From Edaphochlamys debaryana (taxonomy: Eukaryota; Chlorophyta; Chlorophyceae; Chlamydomonadales): 64,000 nucleotides of DNA. The stretch lies in the NCBI GenBank assembly GCA_016858145.1, contig JAEHOE010000246.1:1-64000 (forward strand). The letters are read 5' to 3'. Position numbers and translations under genes: made by a program. Position 1 is the stretch's first letter. Each line of letters starts with the position of its first letter. Positions 45,951-58,100 of the stretch are shown here, in pieces. Under the pieces are notes generated by a model that saw nothing but the letters and a program-made list of their open reading frames with translations, did no database searches and was not told where the DNA came from.

Positions 45951-46949
45951 CAGCGCCTTATGTGGGCCCAGTACCGCATGTCCGCATTGCCCGATGACGT
46001 GCTCTCCAGCCTGCCGCGCAGCCTCATCACCGCCCAGCTTCGCCCCCCGCAGCTGTCAGCGTTCCAGTCCACGTGGGCGCACCGAGGCGTCCTCTGCACC
46101 CTGGAGACAGCCGCTGCGGGCCAGCCGCGACTACGTGTGCGCCTCAACCTGACGCACCCCGTCCCAGCTCCATTGGCCTCCGGCCTACCGGCAGTAGGTG
46201 CAGGACATGGGGAGGGGGGACCGGGTCCAGGCAGCTCGGGCCAGGGCGCTGGGGAGCCAAGCCAGCAGGCAGCGGGGACGACCAGGGCGGTTGAGGCAGC
46301 TGCTGCCCAGGAGCACGGTGAAGGAGCTTTGGAAGCCCAGGACAGGGCTGGGTCGGAGCACTCTGGGAGCCCCTCCGGGCTGGACGCTCGCCTCCCAGTG
46401 CTTGCCGGTGCAGGGAGCGGTTCGGCTACAGGAAGCCCAGCGGGGACTCGCAAGAGGAGGAGAGCGGCGGCCGCGGAAGCCGCAGGGGTCCAACGCCTTC
46501 GCCCCGGCAGTGAAGAAGAGGAGCTGGGCGAGCGCCCAGTGAGGACTGAGCGACGAGGCAAGAGGCAGCGGGAGGGATCCAGGCGGGATCGCAACGGTTC
46601 GGGGGGTGGAGGGGCCACAGCGGGTGACCCAAACCTGGCCGATAGGGAGGGGACCGGGCACCTGGGTTCCACAGCGGGGGCGGACTCGGGGGGCCCTGGG
46701 GACCGTGGGGGCGCTGGTCCTTGCCGCCCCGCCGCGCCCCCCGCAGGACACCACAACGAGGGAGGCGCAGCCCCCCGGAAGTGCAGGCGGCGCGCAGCAA
46801 CACTGAACGCCGCTGGGCAACCCGAAGCCGACGCCCCTGGAGCAGGAGGAGGCAGGACGGTCGGCGGCGAGGACGGTGGGGAGCGCCTGGCACCATCCAC
46901 TGTGCCGGAAGGGGACGGCAGCGAGACGGGAGCAGGGCTACCTCAGTGA
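45951..46949 (+). CDS. Hypothetical exon, possible nuclear protein
   Basis: A frame open from within the satellite to a stop at 46949. The part just after the satellite reads RLMWAQYRMSALPDDVLSSL and LRPPQLSAFQ, faintly like the segment before the helicase domain of SMARCAL1/ZRANB3-type annealing helicases, but no helicase motif follows. The rest is low-complexity Gly/Ala/Ser with basic clusters (TRKRRRA, RRGKRQREGSRRDR, RKCRRR) that could be nuclear-localisation signals. A possible acceptor, GGGATACAG, lies at the junction. There is no independent start codon outside the satellite. It may be a displaced exon of a broken gene or a chance open frame in GC-rich DNA. Confidence 0.3.
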   Translation, partial: QRLMWAQYRMSALPDDVLSSLPRSLITAQLRPPQLSAFQSTWAHRGVLCTLETAAAGQPRLRVRLNLTHPVPAPLASGLPAVGAGHGEGGPGPGSSGQGAGEPSQQAAGTTRAVEAAAAQEHGEGALEAQDRAGSEHSGSPSGLDARLPVLAGAGSGSATGSPAGTRKRRRAAAAEAAGVQRLRPGSEEEELGERPVRTERRGKRQREGSRRDRNGSGGGGATAGDPNLADREGTGHLGSTAGADSGGPGDRGGAGPCRPAAPPAGHHNEGGAAPRKCRRRAATLNAAGQPEADAPGAGGGRTVGGEDGGERLAPSTVPEGDGSETGAGLPQ

Positions 46950-48053
46950 CCGAGGGCAATAAGAGAGGCCGGGAACCACCGGTGCTCTGGCGGTGTTTGT
47001 TGGTCTTGGACTGGGGGGCACGCATAGGGTCGCTACCTGTGGAGCATATCAGGTGTGTGCGTCTTGCTGGTTAGTTGGCGGGTTCGAGAGCTTTCCATAT
47101 TTATGAGCTGGTGCAGCAGCGGCGGGTTTTGGTTGTGGGTCCGCCCTGTTCTGTTTTCCCCGCCGCAGTCAGCTGCGCCAGCCTTTCCAGTCTTCAGAAT
47201 CAGGGTGCGGGCTTGTGGTCCTTCGTATGCAGGTTTCTCTTCTCCTTTGGATTGTCTCTTGTGCAATGGTTGGGGGGTGTGTGGCGGCTAAGTTGAGGGT
47301 CCTAGACGTTTTTGGGGGGGTCCTCTAGTGCGGTGGCTGGGTGGCGCGGGGCGGCCTAGTTAAGTGCCCTGGTTGTTTCTTCCTCTTCTGGGGGGTGCAT
47401 GTTAGGCCGTGGACAGACGTGACCGGTCAACCGGGAGTGCGAGTCTGACGATGGAGGAAGTGCTTTTGCTTTCTGCTATCAGGCCTGTGTTTCGTTTTAC
47501 TCATAGTGGGGCTCTTTACTTCTTCCTGCGGTGTTGACAGTTGAGGGTCGGTGCAGAGGTCTTGTTTGTGGGCGGTTTGTTGTAGGTGTGGGGGCCAGAG
47601 AGCAGGTGCCCAGGATTTGAGGACTGGGCATAGTCATGGCCTGCGTCTGGTGGTTAGGAACCCGGTGCAGGTGCCCAGAACGTCTCAGCTGGGCATAGCT
47701 AGACCTGACCTGAGGGGGTGTCTTCTGAGAGGGAGCTTCAGGGAACGGCCCTGTCCCAGTGCGTGGCTGTGGCCGGGGTCATGGGTTTTCTGGCCCAAGG
47801 GTCTACTCTTTCTTCCTGCGCCGTGGGGGTCCGGCCTTTCTCATGGTGCTGCGTCTTCCTATCGTTCCTTCCTGTCGGCACCCGTCCTTGTCCTGGCTGA
47901 GTGGTTGATTGCTGGCAGCTCATCATCTCATGCGGTTATTTCTTCCAGAGTTTGCGGGGATCTCGGTGGTTTCAGGCCTGTCCATCAGAGGCAGGTCCGC
48001 TTGGCTTCGCCCCCTCTCTCCTGTCCATGTAATCCCTCTCAGAGAAAAAAAAA
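46950..48053. other. Insert between satellite blocks, no gene seen
   Basis: G/T-rich sequence without a convincing frame. An imperfect duplication around CAGGTGCCCAG...CTGGGCATAG lies at 47605-47700, and the second dispersed repeat copy at 47949-48049, ending in an A-run (48045-48053) where satellite C starts. Confidence 0.5.
47949..48049 (+). repeat. Dispersed repeat, copy 2
   Basis: Inverted partner of 42709-42806. It ends with CTCTCAGAGAAAAAAAAA directly before satellite C. Confidence 0.7.
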
Positions 48054-49264
48054 TGGGAGGCGGGGGCAGGCCGGGGGGCGGGGGCCGCGGACCCGCCGCC
48101 GCGCACAATTCGCCCGCTCTGATCCCGCCCGTTCCGAGGCCGCCAACACCCTTGCAAGCATCTATTAGATGTATTGAAGGGTTCAGAAGGCTTGGGAAGT
48201 GCGGGGACGAGGTGGGGCGAGAGGCGGGCGCTCTGGGAGAGGCGGGGGCAGGCCGGGGGGCGGGGGCCGCGGACCCGCCGCCGCGCAAACTTCGCCCGCT
48301 CTGATCCCGCCCGTTCCGAGGCCGCCAACACCCTTGCAAGCATCTATCAGATGTATTGAAGGGTTCAGAAGGCTTGGGAAGTGCGGGGACGAGGTGGGGC
48401 GAGAGCTGGGCGCTCTGGGAGAGGCGGGGGCAGGCCGGGGGGCGGGGGCCGCGGACCCGCCGCCGCGCAAACTTCGCCCGCTCTGATCCCGCCCGTTCCG
48501 AGGCCGCCAACACCCTTGCAAGCATCTATTAGATGTATTGAAGGGTTCAGAAGGCTTGGGAAGTGCGGGGACGAGGTGGGGCGAGAGCTGGGCGCTCTGG
48601 GAGAGGCGGGGGCAGGCCGGGGGGCGGGGGGGCCGCGGACCCGCCGCCGCGCACAATTCGCCCGCTCTGATCCCGCCCGTTCCGAGGCCGCCAACACCCT
48701 TGCAAGCATCTATTAGATGTATTGAAGGGTTCAGAAGGCTTGGGAAGTGCGGGGACGAGGTGGGGCGAGAGCTGGGCGCTCTGGGAGAGGCGGGGGCAGG
48801 CCGGGGGGCGGGGGCCGCGGACCCGCCGCCGCGCACAATTCGCCCGCTCTGATCCCGCCCGTTCCGAGGCCGCCAACACCCTTGCAAGCATCTATTAGAT
48901 GTATTGGAGGGTTCAGAAGGCTTGGGAAGTGCGGGGACGAGGTGGGGCGAGAGGCGGGCGCTCTGGGAGAGGCGGGGGCAGGCCGGGGGGCGGGGGCCGC
49001 GGACCCGCCGCCGCGCAAACTTCGCCCGCTCTGATCCCGCCCGTTCCGAGGCCGCCAACACCCTTGCAAGCATCTATTAGATGTATTGAAGGGTTCAGAA
49101 GGCTTGGGAAGTGCGGGGACGAGGTGGGGCGAGAGCTGGGCGCTCTGGGAGAGGCGGGGGCAGGCCGGGGGGCGGGGGCCGCGGACCCGCCGCCGCGCAC
49201 AATTCGCCCGCTCTGATCCCGCCCGTTCCGAGGCCGCCAACACCCTTGCAAGCATCTATTAGAT
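48054..49264 (+). repeat. Satellite array C, about 6.6 units
   Basis: Plus-orientation units of 182-184 bp, with the same linked variants as array B (AGGCGGG versus GAGCTGGG, CACAATTCG versus CAAACTTCG). The array ends inside the AT-rich segment (ATTAGATGT) exactly where the right inverted-repeat arm starts. Confidence 0.96.
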
Positions 49265-50378
49265 GTGTTGTATACTGTACGGGTCGGTCGGTCGTCGGTC
49301 GGGGGGGGGGGTCCAGGGGTTTGGGGGCATGGTGTCCGTGAGTTTCGTTCCTACCCCCCCCCCCTGCGCAAGCCTCACGCAATCCTTGCGGTCCCTACCC
49401 CAGTCGTCATACCTCAGCCCGACTGACCCGACGGTCCCCGCCCACCCATCTTCCCTGGAGTGCAATCAGTCAAGCGGCCAAGCTTACACACTTTGCCCAG
49501 CCAGGTAAGATTCGTTCTTGTCATGGGAGATGGGACCCTAGCACCCGTGCGTAGGACGGCCGTGCCGTGCGTGCCGAGCTGTGGGGCCCTAGCCTGCCCT
49601 AGCATGTATCTAAGGCACTGGTTCCACCTCGCTACTGGAACAGTGGGTTGAGCTCAGAAGTGACTGGGCAATGGGACATGAGGTCAGGCGTGGTCCCGAC
49701 TCGGGGTTGTGGGGTGTGGGCTAGTGGGCTGTGGGCTAGCCCGCGCTCCCGCCACCCCGAGCCTCATGCACACCCGCCCCCTCAACGTAGGCCCCCGTTG
49801 GGGCCGTGCTACCGGGGGGGTATTGTTATGCTGTGCTCAATGAAGGGGCAAATCTCGTGGGACGTGCGGTGCGCTCCGCGCAAAGCTTTGGGGCGCGGGG
49901 TGTTCGGGGATGGACGCGGAGCGAAACACAGTTCAACGCCGCCGACCAGCCACAGAGTGTTACATCTATGTCTTCTTTCACAATTATGGTTTGCTTAGGT
50001 TTGATAGCAACGTCACGCCCGTTCCGGGGTTGAGCCGTGACGTTTGACCAAAGTTGGCGCGCACGCACAACATCCTCGCGCATTAACTTGAAGGAACCAC
50101 CTCGCTCTCTGCTTTAATGTGTAAGGTACCATACTGAATGGGTAAATGCGTCGCTCCTCGGGCTATGGGTGCGACAAGGTGCGATGGGCTTACCAACATG
50201 TCGCTCGAATTGGCAACAAGCAAGTCCAAAGTTCTCCCAGCTCTCAATGGCACCGGGTAGGTTTAGCACATTCTAGCTTGTGGGATCGCGAAACGGGCGC
50301 GGGAGGCAAGCCTGTGCGGGGCTCCATGACACCTGCTGTCGTGTCCTGATAGTCCTGACTCCTAGTCCTTGTAGAAAG
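49265..50378. other. Innermost part of right arm, no gene seen
   Basis: Mirror of 24098-25212; the same CGAC repeats and G-runs lie next to the satellite junction. Confidence 0.55.
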
Positions 50379-51215
50379 CCCTACGGCTCGTGGACAGCTC
50401 CAACACGACTCTTAACCCGCGCCAACACGTGTCAAGGCCTAACACGCCGCCAACCCGCTCCAACCCATGCCAACCGACGCTGATCCGTCAACGCGTGCGT
50501 GTTGCTGGTTTGACACGGAACTGCAGGCAGTCCCGGTGTTAAGCGGCCGTGTTGTGACAGAAAGGCGGGTTGCTTGACGCGAGAGGGTGACGCGAGCCCG
50601 CCAGTGTTACAGGGCAGCGTAATGCGACGGGTTGGCCATGGGGGCCCCAAACCCGTGCTAAAACACCGGGTTGGCGGGTTGCTTGACGCGAGAGGGTGAC
50701 GCGAGCCCGCCAGTGTTACAGGGCAGTGTAATGCGACGGCAGTCCGGAGTCGCTTAACCCATGCCTGTAACACGCCAGCGCGGTGCAGCAGTCCGGCGTC
50801 GCTTAACCCATGCCTGTACACGCCAGCGCGGTGCAGCAGCCGGGTGTTGCGCAACCCAGGCCTGTAACACGCCAGCGCGGTGTTGCGCAACCCGCCCAAA
50901 CGTCTGCTCAACCCGCCCAACCCGCTCAACACGGTCCTAACCCTAGCCTTCTTAACCCACTCTTAACCCGCACTTTAACAGTGTGTATGCAGAAATTGGC
51001 AATTGTGACGCGCGTTTGCGCGTGTTGTTGTTGTTGTTGTTGTTGTTGTTACACGGACAAGGGCATCAGCCGTGAACTCCCATACGGGCCGTGGGCCAAA
51101 AGGACGTTAACTTCCGGTGTTAGCATTCCCGTGTCAAGCGGTGTTACAGATTCCGGGGGTTGCCGGCGCGTTAGGCCGGGTTAGAGCGGGTTAGAGCGTT
51201 CCACGAGCCGTAGGG
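50379..51215 (-). mobile_element. Non-autonomous TIR DNA transposon, right-arm copy
   Basis: Mirror of 23258-24097 with both 16-bp ends and the flanking trinucleotide (AAG on this strand) intact; 837 bp because it has nine rather than ten AAC units. It shows more base differences from its partner than the rest of the arm. Confidence 0.75.
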
Positions 51216-52153
51216 AAGCTAAGCTCTGAACTCTCAGCTTCCAGGCAGGGAAGTTAATGCGGCGTCTCTTTAAGAGGTTCAGAGCACACATATTCTGACA
51301 TGGGGTCCTCCTGAGGGGGCTTCACAACGCGCACATCTGAGTCAGGTCCCTCTAGTCCTTCGCTCGAACTATTTTCTCTCGTGAAGAGGGAACGTTTCCC
51401 CGCCCGCCCCGACCCCTCTATCTCCCAAATGTTCAAGCGTCATCCGCCTAGTTCAGATCCAAACATTCCTGAGGCAGTCAGGCCTGCTAGGCCAACCAAC
51501 CGGCCTGCAGAACGGAGCCGGGGCCTGGTTTGCCACAAATAAACAGCAGGCGGCCTCATGGATGACCCGCCCACCCTACCTTATCCAGAGGCGCCGCGGG
51601 GGAAAACGACCCTTTGCCTGCTTGCCATACTTTCAACATGGTTTTGACGCCCCCACACGCGCACGAGGCTAACAGCCCCTCCCGTGCAAGGGCCTGACCA
51701 CCTTCGGTGAGATATATGCGTGATGCGCAATAATGGCAGGGAAACCGGGCCGTGTCATGCGGCTTAAGCCTGGTAAGCTTGGTATAGAAAGGCGGCTGCG
51801 GCTACGACAAATAAATGCCAACAAACTAGTCATTGCCCTCCATCCGCTCAAATGGCTGGTGGCTCAACACGGGGGATCTGCCCCCCCGGGGGAACACGCT
51901 CCACGGCCTTCCCAACAGTGCGCGGCGGCTGCAGAGTGCGTGGTGCTCCCGTCGTTCTCGTATGTCACACCAGCGAATGGTGAGCTGGGCGAGCCCACAT
52001 GTCTCCTTGCTTTGTTCGTTCGAGCCACGTGCCAACAGAACAGGACATGCCGACCTGTTGCAGCCCGTTCCACACGTAGTTCGCTCATCATTTGCTTGGG
52101 GGGCAGGCAAGGCCCGCTGAAAGATACTTGATCCACGCGCTAGCTATGTAGGG
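51216..52153. other. Mirror of 22320-23257, no gene seen
   Basis: Probable 3' UTR and intergenic DNA of the second PAN/LamG gene copy; no frame looks coding. Confidence 0.55.
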
Positions 52154-55100
52154 TCACTTGTCGAGGGGCTCTCCTGTGTGGAGGGACGACGGGGCGTCAG
52201 GGGCACCGTGCCGTGACGGCACCGATGAATACGGAACAGACTTGCCAGGCTCTGGCTGGGTGGGTACCAGCCGCCTCACCTACCTCCAGCCCACACAAAG
52301 GAAGCAACCCCACTGGGGTTTGCAAGGCCCAACCTTATAAACCTTGCCATTGCTGCTCACGATAGGTCCGGGCCTTGATGCAGGACTCGAACGCCGCGCC
52401 GTAGTCGGGCCGCGGCTGGGTCTCTCCAGTGGGCCCCACCAGCATGTCCGCATTCGTCGTACATGTGTACGAGCCGCCGCTGGGGATGCCGTACTGGGCG
52501 TACCTGATTTGTTGGAGTACAGAGGGGAACGGCCGGGGTGCGGGGTGTTTACTCAAATCATCCTAGTATCTCACCACCCGCCGCCGAAGCCCGAAATATT
52601 CCAGCCCCATGCCCAGCAAGCATGCACACTCCCGTTTCTGACGCAGAAGCTACTGAGCTGCTGCATGCTGCGGCCGGCCCGCGGGCCTGCTAGGCCTGCC
52701 TGCCCGCTCGCTCACTGGCAATTGGGGTCACCGGTACACTGGATGAGGCACGTGTCACGATCCGCAGACGCCACGGAGCGAATGGTGCGGCCCTGAATGT
52801 CCCTGCGTGGTTGCGTAATGGAAAACATAGCTGGCCAGGTCCATCCGTCCGCGGGTCAGGACAGATGGACTAGACGGACACATGGATGGGGGGATCGAGG
52901 CAACCGACGACTAGACCACGCACAGTACTCTTGCAAGCTGCTGCTTCTTACCAGCCCGCAACGCAGTAGAAGTCTCCGTAGTTGGGGCGGCTGAAGCAGG
53001 TGGTGGCGCTCGTGTTAGGGCTGTTGGTGCCAGTGGCACCGGCAAGGGCGTTGCGCCGAAGCGAGCCTAGGAAGCGCACAAGTGACGGGGTAGATGGGGA
53101 GGACTAGGAGGACAGCCGCTTGAGTGCGAAAAAGAGGAAGCATTATTGCGTTGGGTTAAGCAGTATGAACGGCACGCGCTCTGCCAAGCAATGGCTTGCA
53201 AGCCATTCCGTCCCTTGCTAGTGTCCTTATCACGCTAGCACGCCCTGCTCACAAAGGCTGGCGGTCCTGTAGAACACGCTGAACTCGCAAGTTGATGTGT
53301 CCGCGCAGAGCTGCTGGCACATGGACACATTGGATGTCGGCACCGCCGGGCCCTGCACCGTATCACCCGCCAAATCGTAGCCTTGCAAGCAAACGTCCAG
53401 GGGGCCTGGATGGGGTGCACGCCAAAAAACTGTCGTGAGCAAGGTCATGAAGGCAATGTCTAGTTACATGCATGCATGGTATCTGCTGCATGGATTTTGC
53501 ATGCCCAGTGCGGCCCCTGAAATGCTCATGACATGGTGCATGTAGTGCATGAGGATGCCGCCCCGCCAGTGCCGCGCGCCAGGTAGAAAGCTCAACACGT
53601 ACATCCCGCATGTGGCGTGTGCGCGTTTGTGCCGTGCTTGGCGTTCGGTACCCACGGTATCTGTCGCAGACCTCCTGGCACCAGGTGAGGTTGTTGAACG
53701 CCGGTGGTGAGCATGATGGACAGCTTACTGGCCGCACTTCCACGAGGGGCTCTGAGTCCAGATCGCAGGGCCCACGTACGCATGAAGTTCCGGTGTAGGA
53801 CAGGCACTCGGGTTGGCCGTTGTTGAGCGGGTTTCGGCGTGCTGCCAAGGGCTCGGCGGCTCCGGGCGTGGTGATGCACTCGAAGCCCAGATCGCCGAGC
53901 GTGAGGGGGGCTCCTATATGGGGGGTGGGGCGCAAGCGGGTACATGGGGCCATGCACGCGAGCAATGCAAGGGGCAAGGGTGACGGTGCACAAAATTTGC
54001 AGCTTGATCTGGCCTCCCTAGCCTCCCCGAGTTATGTTCGTAAGCTCTCTCCAATATATTATCAGTTGCACGCACTATATCTGATAAGACGTTATCACGC
54101 ACCGCCAGACCCAACCCTGCGTGCGCACGGCTCGTACCCCCCCTCGGATCAGGGCTAACCCAGCTTCGACCCGCTTCCAAGGGACCCCTCCTTCATTCAC
54201 CCGGCCTTTGATCTAAAGAATGGAACTCCTTGCAAGGGTTCGTTTATGCGGCAGCGCCCCTCCGATAAATCTCAGGCATGCACGCACCTGCTGTTGCCTG
54301 CCTGCAAATTGCCGCACACCAGCTGTCCTCCGTTGGTGGGATGACGGAGCACTGGTACGGACAGATCTGCGGTTGTACAGCAGTAATGCATGCGGGGCGG
54401 TGTGACATGCATGTGGGCATCATGCATTGGCGTTTGCTTTGCGTGCACCGCAGGTAGCTGGATCGAGCGAAGCGGGGTATCCTTGGCTCCAGTCATGCAT
54501 GTAAGCTCACCACCGGTGAAATGTTACCCACGGACGACATCACGTCCACGTGCAAGTCATCGCACGCGCCCCATTCACAGTTGACGCCGTCGTACGACAT
54601 GCACTCGGGGTAGTTGGTAATGCGGTTGACGCGACCGGGCAGCGAGTAGAGGTTTGCGGGTTCAGCTGCGAAGACGTAAAACACGCAGCGGTAGCCGAAG
54701 GCTTCACCAACGGTGGGCCCTGAGGCGTGGTTAAATAGGGGGGGCGGGCCGGTCAGAGCTGAGGTCAGACGAAATGGGCTTAAGGTGGGCATAGCTGTTG
54801 ATCACAATGGGGCTCCCTGTCAGGCCCAGACAGATGCCCCCACACCCGTTGGCGGCGGCTGGGGCGGTGCCGGCGGCGGGAACGGCGGTACAGGCGGTCG
54901 AGCCACGTTGCTGATCCCGAAGAGCACAGGACAGGCTCTGTCCAGCGCTGTTGGATACCCGCTGACCGCGTTGGACGCATCGCAGGCCCTCCTCGAGGCC
55001 ACAACACCCTTTTGCCCGCTCTCGCCCAGGCACACCCAGTCCCGGATGCCATCAGCGTCTGCGTGCGGGTGGGGTGCGCACGCACGGCGGGTTTGGCAGA

Positions 55101-58100
55101 GAGGGCAATCCAGATAGGTTGCACCGTGCGAGACAGAAAGATGAAAAGCAAACATGTAGAGCCAGGCCTCTCGATGCACTTCATAGATAGAGGTGTACAC
55201 TCCCACGCTACCCACACGCAGATCTTTGACTACGCACGCACCGCAGTCCACGCTCAGTATGCTTCCCTGGCTGCAGAGCGAGCCCGCGGGAAACGTGCAT
55301 GAGCCTGGAGTAGGAGGAGAGGGACGGGTGAAAGGCCTCAGGATAATTCTTTGTTGGACGGAGATACATGCCGCAAGCAGGGAGCGAACGAACCGCCTCT
55401 TCCCCTCCCCGTGCGCGTGTGCCCTCCTATGAATCTATCGCTTCCACTGCATTTACCTGGGGCGGTGAGGGGAGGGCAAAAAGAGTCCGCTGCAGAGCAA
55501 CTCCGCCCTGAACGGATCACCGTCAAGTTGGAGCGATCCTCGCTGAGGATGCAGGCCAGGTCCTTAATCCCGTCAGCGTCTGAAGGAGAGCGGGGCGAAG
55601 GCGGGCGGGGCATGCAGTAGAGAAATTGTGCGCTGATGTACGACATGCGCGGCTGTTGATACGATCCAAACATTACAAAGTTACTCGCCGTGCCAGCCTG
55701 AGCCTCGGATAGACCCCACGTACCGCAGTCCAGCTGCAAGACCTGCCCACCAGGGCACCAGTCGCCAGGAGGCTTGGGACATAGGCCTAAAAAAGGGCAA
55801 GAAAAAGTTCAAGGCAGGCCCAATTGTCAATCTCTTGCTTGGGGCAGGGCCAAAACTAGGCACGCCGCCAACCCGGCCATGAGCAGTTTGATTGGTTGCA
55901 CACAATGAGCAATTTTTATATCCACCGACGCACCCTTGAACAGGGAGGGGCATGCTGAGGGGGGCACGTTAGGGTAACCCGTGTCGACGTCCTCCGTGCT
56001 GCACCCCTTGGAGCTGAGGGCGACCCCCCGGGCTCCAGTAACGTCGGTCAGAACGGCGTCCATTACTCCATCACCGTCTGCGGCGGTACACATAGCTAGC
56101 GTGGCTCAGGCCTCTGCACGTGTTAGGGCTTTAACTAACCGCCAGTCCATGCATGCCCTGCAGGCAACCTATCTAGCCAAGGAACCCATCTCTGGCCCTA
56201 GCGGAGCGTGCGGGTTGGGTCATCAAAACCTGTGACATCCATGCACGCACGTACCGCAGTCGCCTCGCATCCGTGTCTCCCCGGGGCCTCCTTTGGTCCA
56301 CTTGCCGCACTCCACGGTGCGAACTGCATCCGGTTACGGGTAGGCAGGGCAGGCAGGGCCGTACTGCGGCTAGGTAAGGTGTTTCTGGTGGTACGGGGGG
56401 GATGCTTTATATGCGGTGGGGGGATAGATAGATGCTATGTATGAAAGCCGGCGGAACAGCAACACTCGTGTAAGCTAGGGTAGCCCCGGGCAGGCGGCGC
56501 GTTGGCGGCGGCGGTTGCTCACCTCCACGTGTCCAGTTAAAACGTGGCGCATAGGCCTCGTGGACCCGCTTGATGTCGGTCACATTGAGCGCCCGATTGA
56601 ACACAAGAACTGCGCCCAGGAGGGTGCGGCTCCTTGCCGTGTACATACACCGGGAAGTGCCAACCGTCAGGCTGTCGGGGCCAATTGACATTGGAATCTG
56701 GTTGCTGAACGCCTCCCGCAGCGCTATGCTTCCACTTGCACCGCCATAGTAGTAGGCTCCTTCTGTGCCGCCCGTCTTCCGCACAAATGCGTGCAGGGTC
56801 CATCCCGGCTCCACAGGCACGGGCTTGGTTGTGTAGAAGGCACGTGTATCCTGGTCCACCCCAGCAAGGAAGGCCTCGCGCGTGCCAAATACAAACCCTG
56901 AACTCCTCTGCCTGATGTTGCCGCAGCTCAGCTCAGCTAACAAGTAGTTTGCTCCCCAATCAATGGACTGGGCTTTCAGAGACTGGATCACGATTACGGT
57001 GAAGGGGGCTGCCGGGTCCGTGCTCCAGTTTGGCAAGTCATTTGGCAGCACTCCGGCAGCGGAAGTCATGTCCAGAAACCCCCCGGTGACGTAGGCCACG
57101 AATGCCCCAGCGCCTCCAAATTCTTCAAAGCCCAGAGCCTGGCTCCGGCCACCCACCGTCCCAAACTGTGCATATGGATGGGTACACAGCATGCACAGGA
57201 ATTAGGAGTCCAGAGCAGTAACCACTTGTAGCGAAACGCATTTCATTGTAAGCAATGTGCGCTGGGTGTCTTAACACCGTTTCCATTTCCTCATCAGATA
57301 GATGCAATCGTACTTACCAGCACGTCTTGCCAGCCTGTCGCCTCACTGCTTGCCAACTTCGAGACCAGTACATTCCTTGCGGCGTCGAAGTGTGCGCATT
57401 CGGGCCTCAAGTCCAAGGGCAACGTTGTTGTTACGCCTAAAAATGGACAACACAAAAGCAAGAGCTCAAGGTGTTAGTTGTAGCGCCATACAAGGCGGAC
57501 AATGGGCGGGAACTAACAGCTAGAAGGATGGGGCGTTGTCTAAATGAAACATACCGTTTGGGGCGCCACCAGACGGAAATGGTGGTGGGTTTGGGGGAGC
57601 GTTCGGCTCCATGGGCTGAGGTGGAGGCCGAGGTGGTGGTGGCAAGGGCGGGGTGGGGGGTGGCTGTGGCTGGGGTGACGGAGGCAGACGGAGTGGCTTG
57701 CTGGGAACCCCTGCATGCAGCAGCAGATGTTGGATATGAAAGGTAGAGTTGGTCCAAGGCAAAGTTAGCGGCGGGGAACTAGGAATACAGAAGGAACATG
57801 GAAATAAATTCAGTCTTACTCTTGAGATAGCTTGTGACACCGAGGACCTTGATGGACGCTGTGGTTGCGGTCACTGGTGCTTTAAGCCAGCAACAGTCGG
57901 TGCAGCCGTTGAGCGTGCCAAACATCCATACACCACAATTGGGTTCCCTGTCACACTGCACCTTGCAGCAGCCAGCATCACGGCAATTCGCGTTGCTACT
58001 CCCACTGACCAACTCATCCGCAAGAAAGTTGGTGCTCGTAACTGCACTATAAGCAGACGCTGCATGAAAGACAGGTACGAAAGTGAGTAGATCGAGTCAC

